Shown: positions 1 through 6,782, numbered from the stretch's first letter. The stretch is DNA of 6,975 bases from Devosia sp. (GCA_016793415.1 JAEUMC010000830.1:1-6975); one strand, 5' to 3'. Made by a program: numbers and translations. Notes: generated from the sequence alone by a model not told the origin.

Positions 1-256
1 CTCGCTGTTCCGCTCGGCATCCTGACCCCGTTCCTGGCGGTAGGGGTGCTGTCGTTCTTCCCACCCGTCCCGCAGTGGGTTTTCTGGGGCTTGGTGCTGG
101 CCCCCTGGCATCGTGCTGATCGTCCTGTACGAGGCTCTGGACGGAACGCGCATCAGTCCTGCAACTGAAACAAGGGATCAGGTTCCGGCTGAGTTGGGCG
201 CATCAAAGGGGCAAGGAACGGCTGAGGACGTATCGCACGCTCGACTCCCGAATTGA
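1..256 (+). pseudogene. 5'-truncated, frameshifted small membrane protein
   Basis: Reading frame 1 is open from the window edge and encodes two hydrophobic stretches ending ...QWVFWGLVLA. It then runs into low-quality sequence and a stop. From base 104 the reading continues naturally in the next frame as PGIVLIVLYEALDGTR, with a polar tail ending at TGA 254-256. The switch falls in a run of five C at 101-105. With four Cs the product would be one uninterrupted chain of about 84 visible residues, with two TM helices (about residues 6-20 and 25-43) and a hydrophilic C-terminus. The start lies outside the window. I recognise no family. It is either a real single-base insertion that inactivates the gene or a homopolymer sequencing error; the sequence cannot distinguish them. 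It points the same way as the next membrane-protein gene, 88 bp downstream. Confidence 0.5.
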
Positions 257-344
257 GCTCACGGGCGCGGCGCGCGTGCATGGCCTACTTCCCAGCCAAC
301 ATCTCCGCCCGTATGTTCGCGCAACACCACGGCAAGAGGGGCAC

Positions 345-767
345 ATGTTCTCGTTTTCGGATAGGGAGCGATTGGTTCTTTCGTATATCTGGCTCATTGG
401 GTCCAGATTGATTGGACTATACCTCGTTTCGTACACGCTGGACCGCGTTACAGACCGCACCGAGCTACTGATAGTTACGCTTGCGGGTATGGTCTACGGT
501 GCTCTATCGTGGCAAATGTATAGTCAGCAACTTTCTACGTACCGCCTGTCCAAGCAGGTCGTTACACTAGCGCAGAGGGTCAAGAAGAAAAATACAGAGG
601 ATGCAGGCGAGCTAGTTGGTCAAGACTACGAGTATGGTTTGGCAATAGACAGAGCCGGCGATTATCACAATAAGCAGAGAATGTACATCGTGACTGTGGC
701 GCCAATAATCGTCGCGGGGATGTGCTTCAAGCGTTTCGTGCCCCTCTTTTCACTGTTCGGCGGATAG
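345..767 (+). CDS. Three-TM small membrane protein of unknown function, low GC
   Basis: This 140-residue protein starts MFSFSDRERL. The ATG at 345 is preferred over an upstream in-frame ATG at 276 because an AGAGGG ribosome binding site (335-340) sits 4-5 nt before it, and the extra 23 residues look non-coding. Hydrophobic segments lie at about residues 11-32, 41-59 and 113-128, and the C-terminus is also apolar. Between TM2 and TM3 is a charged loop with a KVKKK-like basic patch (about 79-83, RVKKK) followed by acidic residues. A hand count over 361-660 gives about 50% GC, against roughly 60-80% in samples from the phage operon, so it is probably acquired DNA. No catalytic motif is visible. 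Its place beside a prophage late operon suggests accessory cargo such as superinfection exclusion, but that is inference only. Confidence 0.6.
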   Translation: MFSFSDRERLVLSYIWLIGSRLIGLYLVSYTLDRVTDRTELLIVTLAGMVYGALSWQMYSQQLSTYRLSKQVVTLAQRVKKKNTEDAGELVGQDYEYGLAIDRAGDYHNKQRMYIVTVAPIIVAGMCFKRFVPLFSLFGG

Positions 768-1084
768 GTCCCGGTCCTCTGCCACGCTGCCCATCAAAGG
801 ACCGGATCGCAACTCGCCGTCGCCGTATTGCCTCGAACGTGACTCGCAGGCCACCTTGTCGGCCACTAACTGCGCGGCAAGATCGTTCTTACGGTTGCGA
901 TAGCTGGGCCTACAGTCCGAGGTCCGGCCGACTTGGTTCGTCACAGCAGGCTCTTGCGGTTGGGCAGAGCCCACGCTGCGATCAACTCCGCGCGCGATCG
1001 AAGGCTGATCGCTGACGCGCGACGCGGCTTGCTGCCCCGAGGACCCAGACCTAACGTAGCGCTTGAAGTCATGAGGGAATGTGA
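768..1084. other. 317-bp intergenic stretch without a supported gene
   Basis: No frame here has both a credible start with a ribosome binding site and protein-like composition. Open frames on both strands give arginine- and serine-rich translations typical of non-coding GC-rich DNA. The segment holds an inverted repeat just after the upstream stop (771-805) and, at its right edge, the ribosome binding site of the next gene (1073-1078). I see no convincing promoter, although one for the next gene would be expected here. It may be degraded former coding sequence. Confidence 0.4.
771..805 (+). repeat. Inverted repeat after the three-TM gene
   Basis: The 8-bp arms CCGGTCCT (771-778) and AGGACCGG (798-805) are perfect complements around a 19-nt loop, beginning 4 nt after the stop codon at 765-767. 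No T-run follows, so it is not a classic intrinsic terminator. It could be an RNA 3'-end stem or chance. Confidence 0.3.
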
Positions 1085-1471
1085 ATGGAATCGCCCGACA
1101 CGAAGAGGCAGCGCACCACCGCCGAGGTCGCAGCCGAGCATTTGCGCGCAGAGGTCGAAGTCATCAGGCAGTTCCGCCATGCCGGCAGCGGGTTCGTCGA
1201 GCTGAAGATCGACCGGGCGGTTGCTCGCAATGTTCTGCGTGAAGAGCTTGGAGAGTTCGGCCAATACAATCTGGACCATCATATCGACGACAAAAAGCGA
1301 GATATTCTCTTGGTGAACGGCCGCAGGGATACAGCGCTCGCGGCCCAAGCGGCGGTGAGCATTCACGAGGTGGTGCTCGGCCTGAGAAATCTGATCTGGA
1401 CAGTGATCGTGCTGCTGATTGGGCTCATCGTGATGGTGGCTCCGATGGCGATGAAGTACTGGCCGTTGTGA
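1085..1471 (+). CDS. Tail-anchored membrane protein of unknown function
   Basis: This 128-residue protein begins MESPDTKRQR. ATG 1085 follows a good GAGGGA site (1073-1078) at 6-nt spacing. Residues 1-100 are hydrophilic and probably helical: basic and acidic residues alternate (for example AAEHLRAEVEVIRQF), and a central stretch, DHHIDDKKRDILLVNGRRD, covers about 64-82. A single strongly hydrophobic helix follows at about 102-120 (LIWTVIVLLIGLIVMVAP), then an 8-residue tail. The layout is a soluble domain facing one side with a C-terminal anchor. It lacks an N-terminal signal sequence, so the soluble part is probably cytoplasmic. I do not recognise the family. It does not look like a typical holin (several TMs) or spanin. 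It converges on the phage operon, 52 bp from its end, so it is not part of that transcript. Confidence 0.6.
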   Translation: MESPDTKRQRTTAEVAAEHLRAEVEVIRQFRHAGSGFVELKIDRAVARNVLREELGEFGQYNLDHHIDDKKRDILLVNGRRDTALAAQAAVSIHEVVLGLRNLIWTVIVLLIGLIVMVAPMAMKYWPL

Positions 1472-1475
1472 TGGG

Positions 1476-1505
1476 CGATCGGGCCTCACGCCGATCGGGC
1501 GTTTC
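1476..1505 (+). terminator. Possible terminator hairpin between convergent genes
   Basis: CGATCGG (1476-1482) and CCGATCG (1491-1497) form a 7-bp stem with an 8-nt loop, 4 nt past the TGA at 1469-1471, followed by GGCGTTTCT. The T-tract is weak. The hairpin is symmetrical enough to act on either strand, and it lies between the plus-strand gene and the last gene of the minus-strand phage operon. Because CGATCG is itself palindromic, the same bases also form a 9-bp direct repeat, CGATCGGGC, at 1476-1484 and 1492-1500. Confidence 0.4.
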
Positions 1506-1523
1506 TAGTCACGGCAGCGGCGA

Positions 1524-3464
1524 TCATGGCACCTGCCTATCCCAACTGGCATAAGCAGGAGCCACCGCCTTTTCTGCCGTCGGCGCGCGTCCACGATCAG
1601 GGTTGCTGTCCAACATCCATAGCCCGCGCGCCAGAGCGCTGAGGAGCAGTGGAGGCGGGATGCTGTTTGCCGGTGGCATAACCCGCCCGAGGAGCGCCAG
1701 AGCCATGCGCTCGTCGGCCAACCGTTGCTCGATAACGGCCAGGCCTCCGGTGAGGTGGTTGAAAGCCTGCAAGGCCGCGTCGCCGTGATTTCCCTTCATT
1801 AGCGACAAAATCATGCTCTCCGTTGTCGACGGATCGACGCCGAGTTCGGCGGACTTCCTTATTTCGGTAGACAATCCCTCCTCCGCGCTCGCCTTCGTTG
1901 CCGCCATCTGAGCTTCGCCGTCGAACAGCCGGGTCAGCCGATCAACGGCCTCCTCGCCGAAGGCTGTGACCAGCTTCTCGCGGTTCCAGGTCCCTTTGTC
2001 GGTGAGTATCTCGCGCAGGGCGGCGGGGTCGTTCGTCTTGGTGCCGATGATCTGCTCGATATCGGCGACCATGCCTTGCCGGATGCGGACCGGAAAGCCC
2101 GAGGGGCCGATGAACTCCCCACCGGGAACAGCGCCGCCCGTAAATGTATCGCGGAAATCCTCGGGGTGGATCGGCGTATCGCCATTGCGAAGCGCCAGCG
2201 CGCCGAGGTCTAATCCCTCCTGTTGCCGCGTCAACTCGTCGAACTGGTCGTCAAGCGCCCTGGTGCCCGGAAGATAAGCCCCGAGTGTTTCGTCGAGCAA
2301 GAGCGCGTCCTTCGTGGCCTCGATCGCCGCGGCCTCGCGAGAAGGTATGGGAGCTGGACCCAAAATGGCCTCTCTGCCTGCCTTGATGCGATCTTGGGTG
2401 CCCGCCGCCCGCAACTGAGTGGCATTGTTGACCAAGTCCTGCGCGGGGCCCGGCCTCGACATGATGTCGCTTAGAATCGCCTGCAAACGAGGCGATAAGT
2501 CGGCGAGGACTGCATCGTCACCTAGTGCATCGAGCAACGCCTTGACGTCATCAACCGCGATCCCGTCGCGCTTTATCGCCGCGGTGATAGCTCGGCCGGG
2601 TGGGGGTGGGTCCCCGATCAATGCGAGTGGTGTGGTGAGCAGAGTCGGCACGATCGCCTCGCGGGCAGCCGTTACCGGGTCCTTGCCCTCGCGGGTGATC
2701 GCGTCGCCGGTGTTGATGAGGTATTGTGACAGGGTGCCATATACTATGCGCTCGGCCAGTTTGCCCTCGAAGCCCAGCAACTTCGCCAGTGTCGCGACCC
2801 TCGATGCGGCGAGATATGGCCCCATTTCACCGATGACTTTCCCCGCGAGCGCACCCTTCTTGTTTTGCAGCTCGCGCTGCACGTTGGTGTTCAGTACGTC
2901 GGATTGGGTGATGGGGATGTCGTCCGGCTTAAGGAAATTGTGCAGATCCGCTTGCCATTGAGCAAGTTGCTTCTCGATCGGCACGCCGGCGACGGGGATA
3001 CGGTTTATCGTGCTGGTCAAAGCCGCGTGGGCCTGGTCCAGTGGCTCGAAGCCGGGCTGGTACATGCTATCGACCGAGACGGGCCTGAGCGTCGTCTGGC
3101 CCGGGTCGAGTCTCATGTTGATCTCGTTCGGGGCGACCGACAAACGCCTGTTGGCGTGTCCGTCCGAGGCTCCGTAGAAGTTGAACTTCATGCCGTCGAC
3201 CTCGTTCAGGGCCGCCGACAGACGCTGGCGCTCGGTGCGTTGTTCCTCCGTGAGGTCCTGATAAGGGATATCGCCGAGGTCTCTCAACCGCGAGCGCATG
3301 GCCCGCACGCCTTCCCCGCTGTAGTCAGGAAGGGGCGTGAAGGGTCGACTGGTACCAAAAGCCTTGGCTCGCATGAGCCCGTTTGGTGGTACGTCCTTCA
3401 AAAGCGGGGCGAACTGCCATCTTTGCGTGTTTGGTGAGGCAAACGGTGCGTCTTGCCAGCCCAT
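1524..3464 (-). CDS. Large internal virion / DNA ejection protein (candidate)
   Basis: This 646-residue protein is the last gene of the late operon. Its ATG overlaps the preceding stop by one base (TGATG), and GGAGG at 3473-3477 lies 8 nt upstream. The N-terminus carries two short Trp-x-x-Ala-Pro motifs, WQDAP (3-7) and WQFAP (16-20), a feature I associate with phage ejection and internal proteins. Residues 47-90 are charged and helical. Residues 204-285 are a Gly/Ala-rich amphipathic region (KGALAGKVIGEMGPYLAAS, then IVPTLLTTPLALIGD) that could insert into a membrane. Residues 314-375, with LGDDAVLADLSPRL, SRPG and ILGPAPIPSR, match my recollection of a block recurring in large proteins of Rhizobiales phages. 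No lysozyme or transglycosylase motif is visible. By position it corresponds to the gp16/gp20 ejection genes of P22, but sequence alone does not prove that. Its sampled GC is lower and patchier (about 53-68%) than that of the upstream tail genes. Confidence 0.75.
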   Translation of the reverse strand: MGWQDAPFASPNTQRWQFAPLLKDVPPNGLMRAKAFGTSRPFTPLPDYSGEGVRAMRSRLRDLGDIPYQDLTEEQRTERQRLSAALNEVDGMKFNFYGASDGHANRRLSVAPNEINMRLDPGQTTLRPVSVDSMYQPGFEPLDQAHAALTSTINRIPVAGVPIEKQLAQWQADLHNFLKPDDIPITQSDVLNTNVQRELQNKKGALAGKVIGEMGPYLAASRVATLAKLLGFEGKLAERIVYGTLSQYLINTGDAITREGKDPVTAAREAIVPTLLTTPLALIGDPPPPGRAITAAIKRDGIAVDDVKALLDALGDDAVLADLSPRLQAILSDIMSRPGPAQDLVNNATQLRAAGTQDRIKAGREAILGPAPIPSREAAAIEATKDALLLDETLGAYLPGTRALDDQFDELTRQQEGLDLGALALRNGDTPIHPEDFRDTFTGGAVPGGEFIGPSGFPVRIRQGMVADIEQIIGTKTNDPAALREILTDKGTWNREKLVTAFGEEAVDRLTRLFDGEAQMAATKASAEEGLSTEIRKSAELGVDPSTTESMILSLMKGNHGDAALQAFNHLTGGLAVIEQRLADERMALALLGRVMPPANSIPPPLLLSALARGLWMLDSNPDRGRAPTAEKAVAPAYASWDRQVP

Positions 3465-3940
3465 CAGGGTTTCCTCCGCATGGAGCCATCGGGAGCGCGG
3501 AACATCGCGCCGCTCGGCAGGGCGTCATATTCCGCGTCATTCGCAATCGTCGGCGTGAGGTCCAGGGTTTTGGGGGTGGAGGCAGGGATAGGTGCCGCGG
3601 CTGACTGAGGCGTTTGGGGTGGGGTATGCGGCTGTGGCTCGATGCGCTTTCGCAGCAGCGCATCATTGGCAACCGCGCGTCGCGCCGTCGCCTCCTGCAC
3701 CATCTGTATGGCGAACGGCCTCGTCTCCGGGTTAGCGAACAGCGCGCGTAACTGATCGGGCGGCGTCGTCAGGCCGAACTGCGACAGCGGTGCTGCAGCG
3801 CTCGCGAACTGCTGCGGCGCCTCGCGCTCGTAGCGATCGGCCTTGCCTTGCGCGACGCCCCGGTCCCACAGGTCGAGCAGGTCGGTGAGTTTGGTCTGCG
3901 ACGGCTGCAAGTCAGCGTATTCGGGGTAGGTCAGTGCCAT
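3464..3940 (-). CDS. Phage structural-operon protein with C-terminal LPSG motif
   Basis: This 158-residue protein starts at ATG 3940. GAGGAG (3947-3952) lies 6 nt upstream and overlaps the previous stop, so the longer reading to 4009 is rejected. Residues 1-45 are helical and charged (PEYADLQPSQTKLTDLLDLW). Residues 46-100 are mixed helical. Residues 101-130 form a proline- and glutamine-rich linker. The protein ends in YDALPSGAMFRAPDG (138-152) followed by a basic tail, SMRRKP. Tails of the form LPSG-x-x-F-x-x-PDG-x-x-RRKP recur, from memory, at the ends of many otherwise unrelated phage proteins. Its function is unknown. Its place between two probable ejection proteins suggests a minor internal virion or assembly protein. 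Ten bases separate it from the gp7-like gene, and one base overlaps the 646-aa gene. Confidence 0.75.
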   Translation of the reverse strand: MALTYPEYADLQPSQTKLTDLLDLWDRGVAQGKADRYEREAPQQFASAAAPLSQFGLTTPPDQLRALFANPETRPFAIQMVQEATARRAVANDALLRKRIEPQPHTPPQTPQSAAAPIPASTPKTLDLTPTIANDAEYDALPSGAMFRAPDGSMRRKP

Positions 3941-3950
3941 CTTCGGCTCC

Positions 3951-4637
3951 TCAGAAGCTTGCGGGCATGCGGGTGGTGGGATTGACGGAGCTGCCGCCGA
4001 AGCCGCCATAGCCGCCGAAGGCGCCGCCGCTGGCTATCCGGCCGCCGATGCCGGCGATGGTGCCGAGCGCGTCGAGCATGGCGCCCTGGCCGGCTTCCTT
4101 GCCGGCGGCGACCTGGTTGTTGGCGCCCATATAGGCGGAGGACAGTCCGCTCTCGAAATCGAGGCCGAGGCCGCGGGCGGCGACGTCTTTGTCAACGCCG
4201 GCGCCGTACATATTGTTGTAGCCGCTCAGCCCGTTCATCCAGTTGCCCCAGGCCTGGTCGGCATAGCCGGTGGCGTAGCGCAGCAGGTCGAGATCGGTAT
4301 TGCCGCTATCGAGCCGGCCCAGCGCCGAGCCCTTGCGGGCCACCGCGTCGAGCCCCTGGTCGAGCGCGAACTGGTAGCCCGGCCCGGCACGGAACGCCGC
4401 TTCGGCCCGAGCGTAGCCATCGGGGCCGTTGAGCCCCATGGCATCGGCATAGCGGTCGGCGCCGAGCTTGCCGAGATCGAGGTAATCGCCGGTGACCCCC
4501 TGGATCCCCTCGATGATCGGCCGGCCGGTCTTGCCCAGCTGGTCGATGAGGCCGCGGTTCTGCTCGGCGGCCTTCTGCGTGGCCTTGCCCTTGTTGAGGC
4601 CCAGCCAGTCGCCGATGGTTTCGAAAATGTCAGCCAT
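3951..4637 (-). CDS. P22 gp7-like DNA ejection (DNA transfer) protein
   Basis: This 228-residue protein is close in length to P22 gp7 (about 229). In P22, gp7 is packaged in the head and released with gp16 and gp20 to form a channel for DNA through the cell envelope. The diagnostic region is about residues 83-140: FRAGPGYQFALDQGLDAVAR, then SALGRLDSGNT, then YATGYADQAWGNWMNGLSGY. This 'PGYQF-x-L-x-QG ... G-x-L-x-SG ... W/Y-x-N-W' pattern is characteristic of phage DNA-transfer proteins. The N-terminus is amphipathic (MADIFETIGDWLGLNKGKAT), as expected for a membrane-active leader. The C-terminus (187-216) is hydrophobic and very glycine-rich (IAGIGGRIASGGAFGGYGG). GGAG at 4643-4646, overlapping the previous TAG, sets the start at 4637. 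P22 gp7 loses an N-terminal leader by cleavage; whether this one does is unknown. Confidence 0.75.
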   Translation of the reverse strand: MADIFETIGDWLGLNKGKATQKAAEQNRGLIDQLGKTGRPIIEGIQGVTGDYLDLGKLGADRYADAMGLNGPDGYARAEAAFRAGPGYQFALDQGLDAVARKGSALGRLDSGNTDLDLLRYATGYADQAWGNWMNGLSGYNNMYGAGVDKDVAARGLGLDFESGLSSAYMGANNQVAAGKEAGQGAMLDALGTIAGIGGRIASGGAFGGYGGFGGSSVNPTTRMPASF

Positions 4638-4646
4638 TTGAGGCTC

Positions 4647-5024
4647 CTATTTGTAAACGCGGGCGGTCAGCTTGCCGCTGCCACAATCGAGCGGCGTGCC
4701 GGTTTCGTTCTGGAAGCGGACGGAAACGGTGTTCGGGGCGCTCACCCAGGCGGTGATGACGATGCCTGCCGTGGCCAGCGAGAATGCCGCGGTGGCGAAA
4801 TCGCCCAGCGCCGCTCCAGGCACCGTCACGTCGGTGGTGGCACCGGCGCCATCGGCGAGCAGCGGGGGATCGTAGGTGGCGCTGGCTTCGAGCGGGGTCA
4901 GCTCGGCAAGTTTTCCCGCCAGTTGGTTCAGCCAGTCGTACCAGGGTTTTGCAATCGCCCCATCGGCGTCGACCAGCCGGGCGCTCGGATGCGGGATCGG
5001 CCTGAGGCTATCCGGCGCGCTCAT
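4647..5024 (-). CDS. Small virion/tail protein with PWYDWL motif and C-terminal beta domain
   Basis: This 125-residue protein starts at ATG 5024. The start overlaps the gp10-like stop in an ATGA, and GAGGAG (5033-5038) lies 8 nt upstream. A longer in-frame reading up to 5474 runs opposite the conserved gp10-like gene and is rejected. The N-terminal third is proline-rich and contains AKPWYDWLNQLAGKLAEL (25-42), a short aromatic-helical motif (x-WY-x-x-L) common at the start of phage tail and fibre proteins. The C-terminal half alternates beta-type residues: VTVPGAALGDFATAAF (66-81), then ITAWVSAPNTVSVRFQNETG (90-109) and a final strand. That pattern occurs repeatedly in phage tail-associated beta-sandwich domains. 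The likely role is a minor tail or neck component attached to the gp10-like hub. The exact function is not known. Confidence 0.72.
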   Translation of the reverse strand: MSAPDSLRPIPHPSARLVDADGAIAKPWYDWLNQLAGKLAELTPLEASATYDPPLLADGAGATTDVTVPGAALGDFATAAFSLATAGIVITAWVSAPNTVSVRFQNETGTPLDCGSGKLTARVYK

Positions 5025-6439
5025 GCGGCGCGCTCCTCGATATCCATGGCGCCGCCGAAAAACGCGATCTCGATCGGGTCGGAGATACTCATCTCCCAGA
5101 TCCGGCCCTTGCGGCCGGTGAGCCCGGCATTGTTGATGTCGATGGGCAGGTCTTCGCCCTCGGTGCCGAGCCGGCGGGTCAAGGGGTTGCCCCAGTTGCG
5201 GCCGCCATCGTCGGACCAGCGGATCCGCACCACCGGTTCGGTTTCGATCGGCGAGATGCCGGCATCGATGCCGATGCCGGTTTCGAAATCGAAGCTGGCT
5301 TTGTGGATCACGGCGCGGCCGGGGAAGCGGTGCGCCTGGTTGGAGCGCAGCGTCCAGACCAGCGGGTTCGCGCCATCGCGCCGCGCCGCCGAGCTCAGCT
5401 CGAACGCCTTGCCGCTTTCGAGATCGAAGGTGAACCACTTGCTCCAGGCGGCAACGCCATAGCGGCAGCGCCAATCACTAAAACCATAGCTCTGCCGCTC
5501 GTGCCAACTGCCGGTCGAGACGTCGTAGACCCAGGTCCAGCCCGGCCCGCTCAGCACCCAATAGGCGTGGCCGGCCGCTTGGTAGACCCAGGCGACGAGC
5601 TCGACGGGGTTGGTCACCGCCTCGATCAGCCGGTTGAGATCGGGCCCCGAAATCGGCGTGGGGTCATAACCCCCGAGTTTGCGCACCGTGTTGTCGTTGG
5701 CGACGAAGATCACCGTATCGGCAAAGCCCGGCTCGAACCCGGCCACCGCATAAGGGGACTTGAGCCCGATCGGCACCACCACGGAGCGGTTGAAGGCGAA
5801 GCCGGTGGGGTTGCCGGCATTGGCGTAGAATTCCAGTGACGCGGTGCCCATCAGGATCAGGTCGCTGCCCGAGGCGATGGCGCGATAGAGCCCGTCGGGG
5901 TCGGCCTCGGCGGTGGTGCGGTCGACCGAGGCAAACGTCGTGTCGTTGAGCCCCGACTGGTAGGCGAGCCCGTTCTCGGCGGTGACGATGAAGTAGCCAT
6001 CGATCCAACAGATCGAGTTGACCGAGGGCAGGTCGCCATCGCTGAACGCGGCGACCGAGGCGCCGGAGATGTTGATCTGCGACATGCCGCCGGAGTGGAC
6101 AATCAGCACGTCCGGCACCGGCGCCTTCATGTTGCGCGCCATGGTGACGGGGCCGCTGCCGCCCACCGTGCCGGTGAGCTCGGTCACCAGATAGCTCGAG
6201 GTGATCGAATAGACCCGGTTGCCGGAGACGACATAGAGCACCGAGCCCACCAGCAGCGCGCCGCGAATGGCGGTCTGGGTGGTGGTGAAGCGGGCGATCA
6301 GCCCGGCGACGCGGCGCCAGACGATCTCGCTGCGCGAGCCGGTGGGGGCCCGCTCGGCGATGGCATTGATCAGCCGGCCGCCGGTTTCGGTGGGGTTCAC
6401 GCCCGGCGCAGTGCCGGTAGGCCAGCTGATCGGGGGCAT
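5021..6439 (-). CDS. P22 gp10-like packaged-DNA stabilization / tail hub protein
   Basis: This 472-residue protein has about the length of P22 gp10, which binds below the gp4 ring, helps retain packaged DNA, and forms the hub carrying the needle and tailspikes. The N-terminal signature VNPTETGGRLINAIAERAP (about 14-32) followed by VWRRVAGL is typical of the family. The middle is rich in short beta strands separated by Gly/Asp turns, as in a beta-propeller-like fold. Near the C-terminus, RWSDDGGRNWGNP (about 407-419) is an Asp-box-type loop, followed by GRKGRIWEMSISDPIEIAFFGG, also characteristic. The start overlaps the gp4-like stop by one base (TGATG). No strong ribosome binding site sits at standard spacing (AGGA is about 14-17 nt away), so translational coupling is likely. 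I see no internal frameshift. Confidence 0.85.
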   Translation of the reverse strand: MPPISWPTGTAPGVNPTETGGRLINAIAERAPTGSRSEIVWRRVAGLIARFTTTQTAIRGALLVGSVLYVVSGNRVYSITSSYLVTELTGTVGGSGPVTMARNMKAPVPDVLIVHSGGMSQINISGASVAAFSDGDLPSVNSICWIDGYFIVTAENGLAYQSGLNDTTFASVDRTTAEADPDGLYRAIASGSDLILMGTASLEFYANAGNPTGFAFNRSVVVPIGLKSPYAVAGFEPGFADTVIFVANDNTVRKLGGYDPTPISGPDLNRLIEAVTNPVELVAWVYQAAGHAYWVLSGPGWTWVYDVSTGSWHERQSYGFSDWRCRYGVAAWSKWFTFDLESGKAFELSSAARRDGANPLVWTLRSNQAHRFPGRAVIHKASFDFETGIGIDAGISPIETEPVVRIRWSDDGGRNWGNPLTRRLGTEGEDLPIDINNAGLTGRKGRIWEMSISDPIEIAFFGGAMDIEERAA

Positions 6440-6777
6440 CAGAAATACTCGATTTCCTGGGTGCGGCCGGAGAGGATGGTGGGCTTCAGGCCGCGCAGCC
6501 GCTGTTCGGCGAGGAGCCGCTTCTGCTCGTCGGGCGCCAGGCCGAAGGCGCGGGCCCGGGCATTGGCGAGCAGCACTGCGAGGTGGTCGAAGGCGTCGTC
6601 GTCATAGGCATCGGGGTCGCCCCACACCCAGATATCGCGGGTCGCGAGGTCGCTCATGACAGGTGCGACGGCCTTGTCGATCTCATCGAAATCCTCGGCC
6701 GAAGCGGTCTGCCCGGCGCCGACGACGCCGAGTTCGGCCAGCGCGCGGTTGACGAGGTCGTGACGGGTTTTGGGCAT
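6439..6777 (-). CDS. P22 gp4-like head-to-tail adaptor (tail accessory factor)
   Basis: This 112-residue protein starts MPKTRHDLVNRALAELGVVG. It then has an acidic helical stretch (AEDFDEIDKAVAPVMSDLAT, 27-46), the tryptophan pair DIWVWGDPDAYDDDAFDHLA (48-67), and a basic helical C-terminus. Start positions further upstream (to 6834) are rejected because AGGAG at 6783-6787 sits 5 nt before ATG 6777, and the additional residues would lie in the IS-proximal spacer. In P22, gp4 is the first protein added under the portal after DNA packaging and is the docking site for gp10. The next gene here is gp10-like, in the same order. The coat-protein gene expected upstream in the family is missing; an IS110 end lies there instead, 79 bp before the start. 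The family call rests on size, composition and gene order as well as sequence. Confidence 0.72.
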   Translation of the reverse strand: MPKTRHDLVNRALAELGVVGAGQTASAEDFDEIDKAVAPVMSDLATRDIWVWGDPDAYDDDAFDHLAVLLANARARAFGLAPDEQKRLLAEQRLRGLKPTILSGRTQEIEYF

Positions 6778-6782
6778 GGGGG

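Noticed and set aside
750..974. Minus-strand 74-codon open frame (GTG start) between the accessory genes, containing RNRKNDLAAQLVADK
   Set aside because: Its composition is partly protein-like, but there is no clear ribosome binding site, it overlaps the end of the plus-strand gene, and I recognise no family.
941..1489. Long minus-strand open frame opposite the tail-anchored protein
   Set aside because: The translation is His/Arg/Ser-rich with no coherent domain and mirrors a plus-strand gene that has a proper ribosome binding site and TM helix.
2865..3437. Plus-strand open frame of 190 codons opposite the 646-aa gene
   Set aside because: It is antisense to a better-supported gene in the operon, with no ribosome binding site or recognisable domain.
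4638..5462. Long plus-strand open frame opposite the tail genes
   Set aside because: It is antisense to two well-supported phage genes, the translation is Gly/Arg-rich, and high GC explains the absence of stops.
5025..5474. Upstream extension of the PWYDWL protein in its own frame
   Set aside because: It would overlap the conserved C-terminus of the gp10-like gene. The Arg-rich extension is a shadow, and ATG 5024 has a good ribosome binding site.
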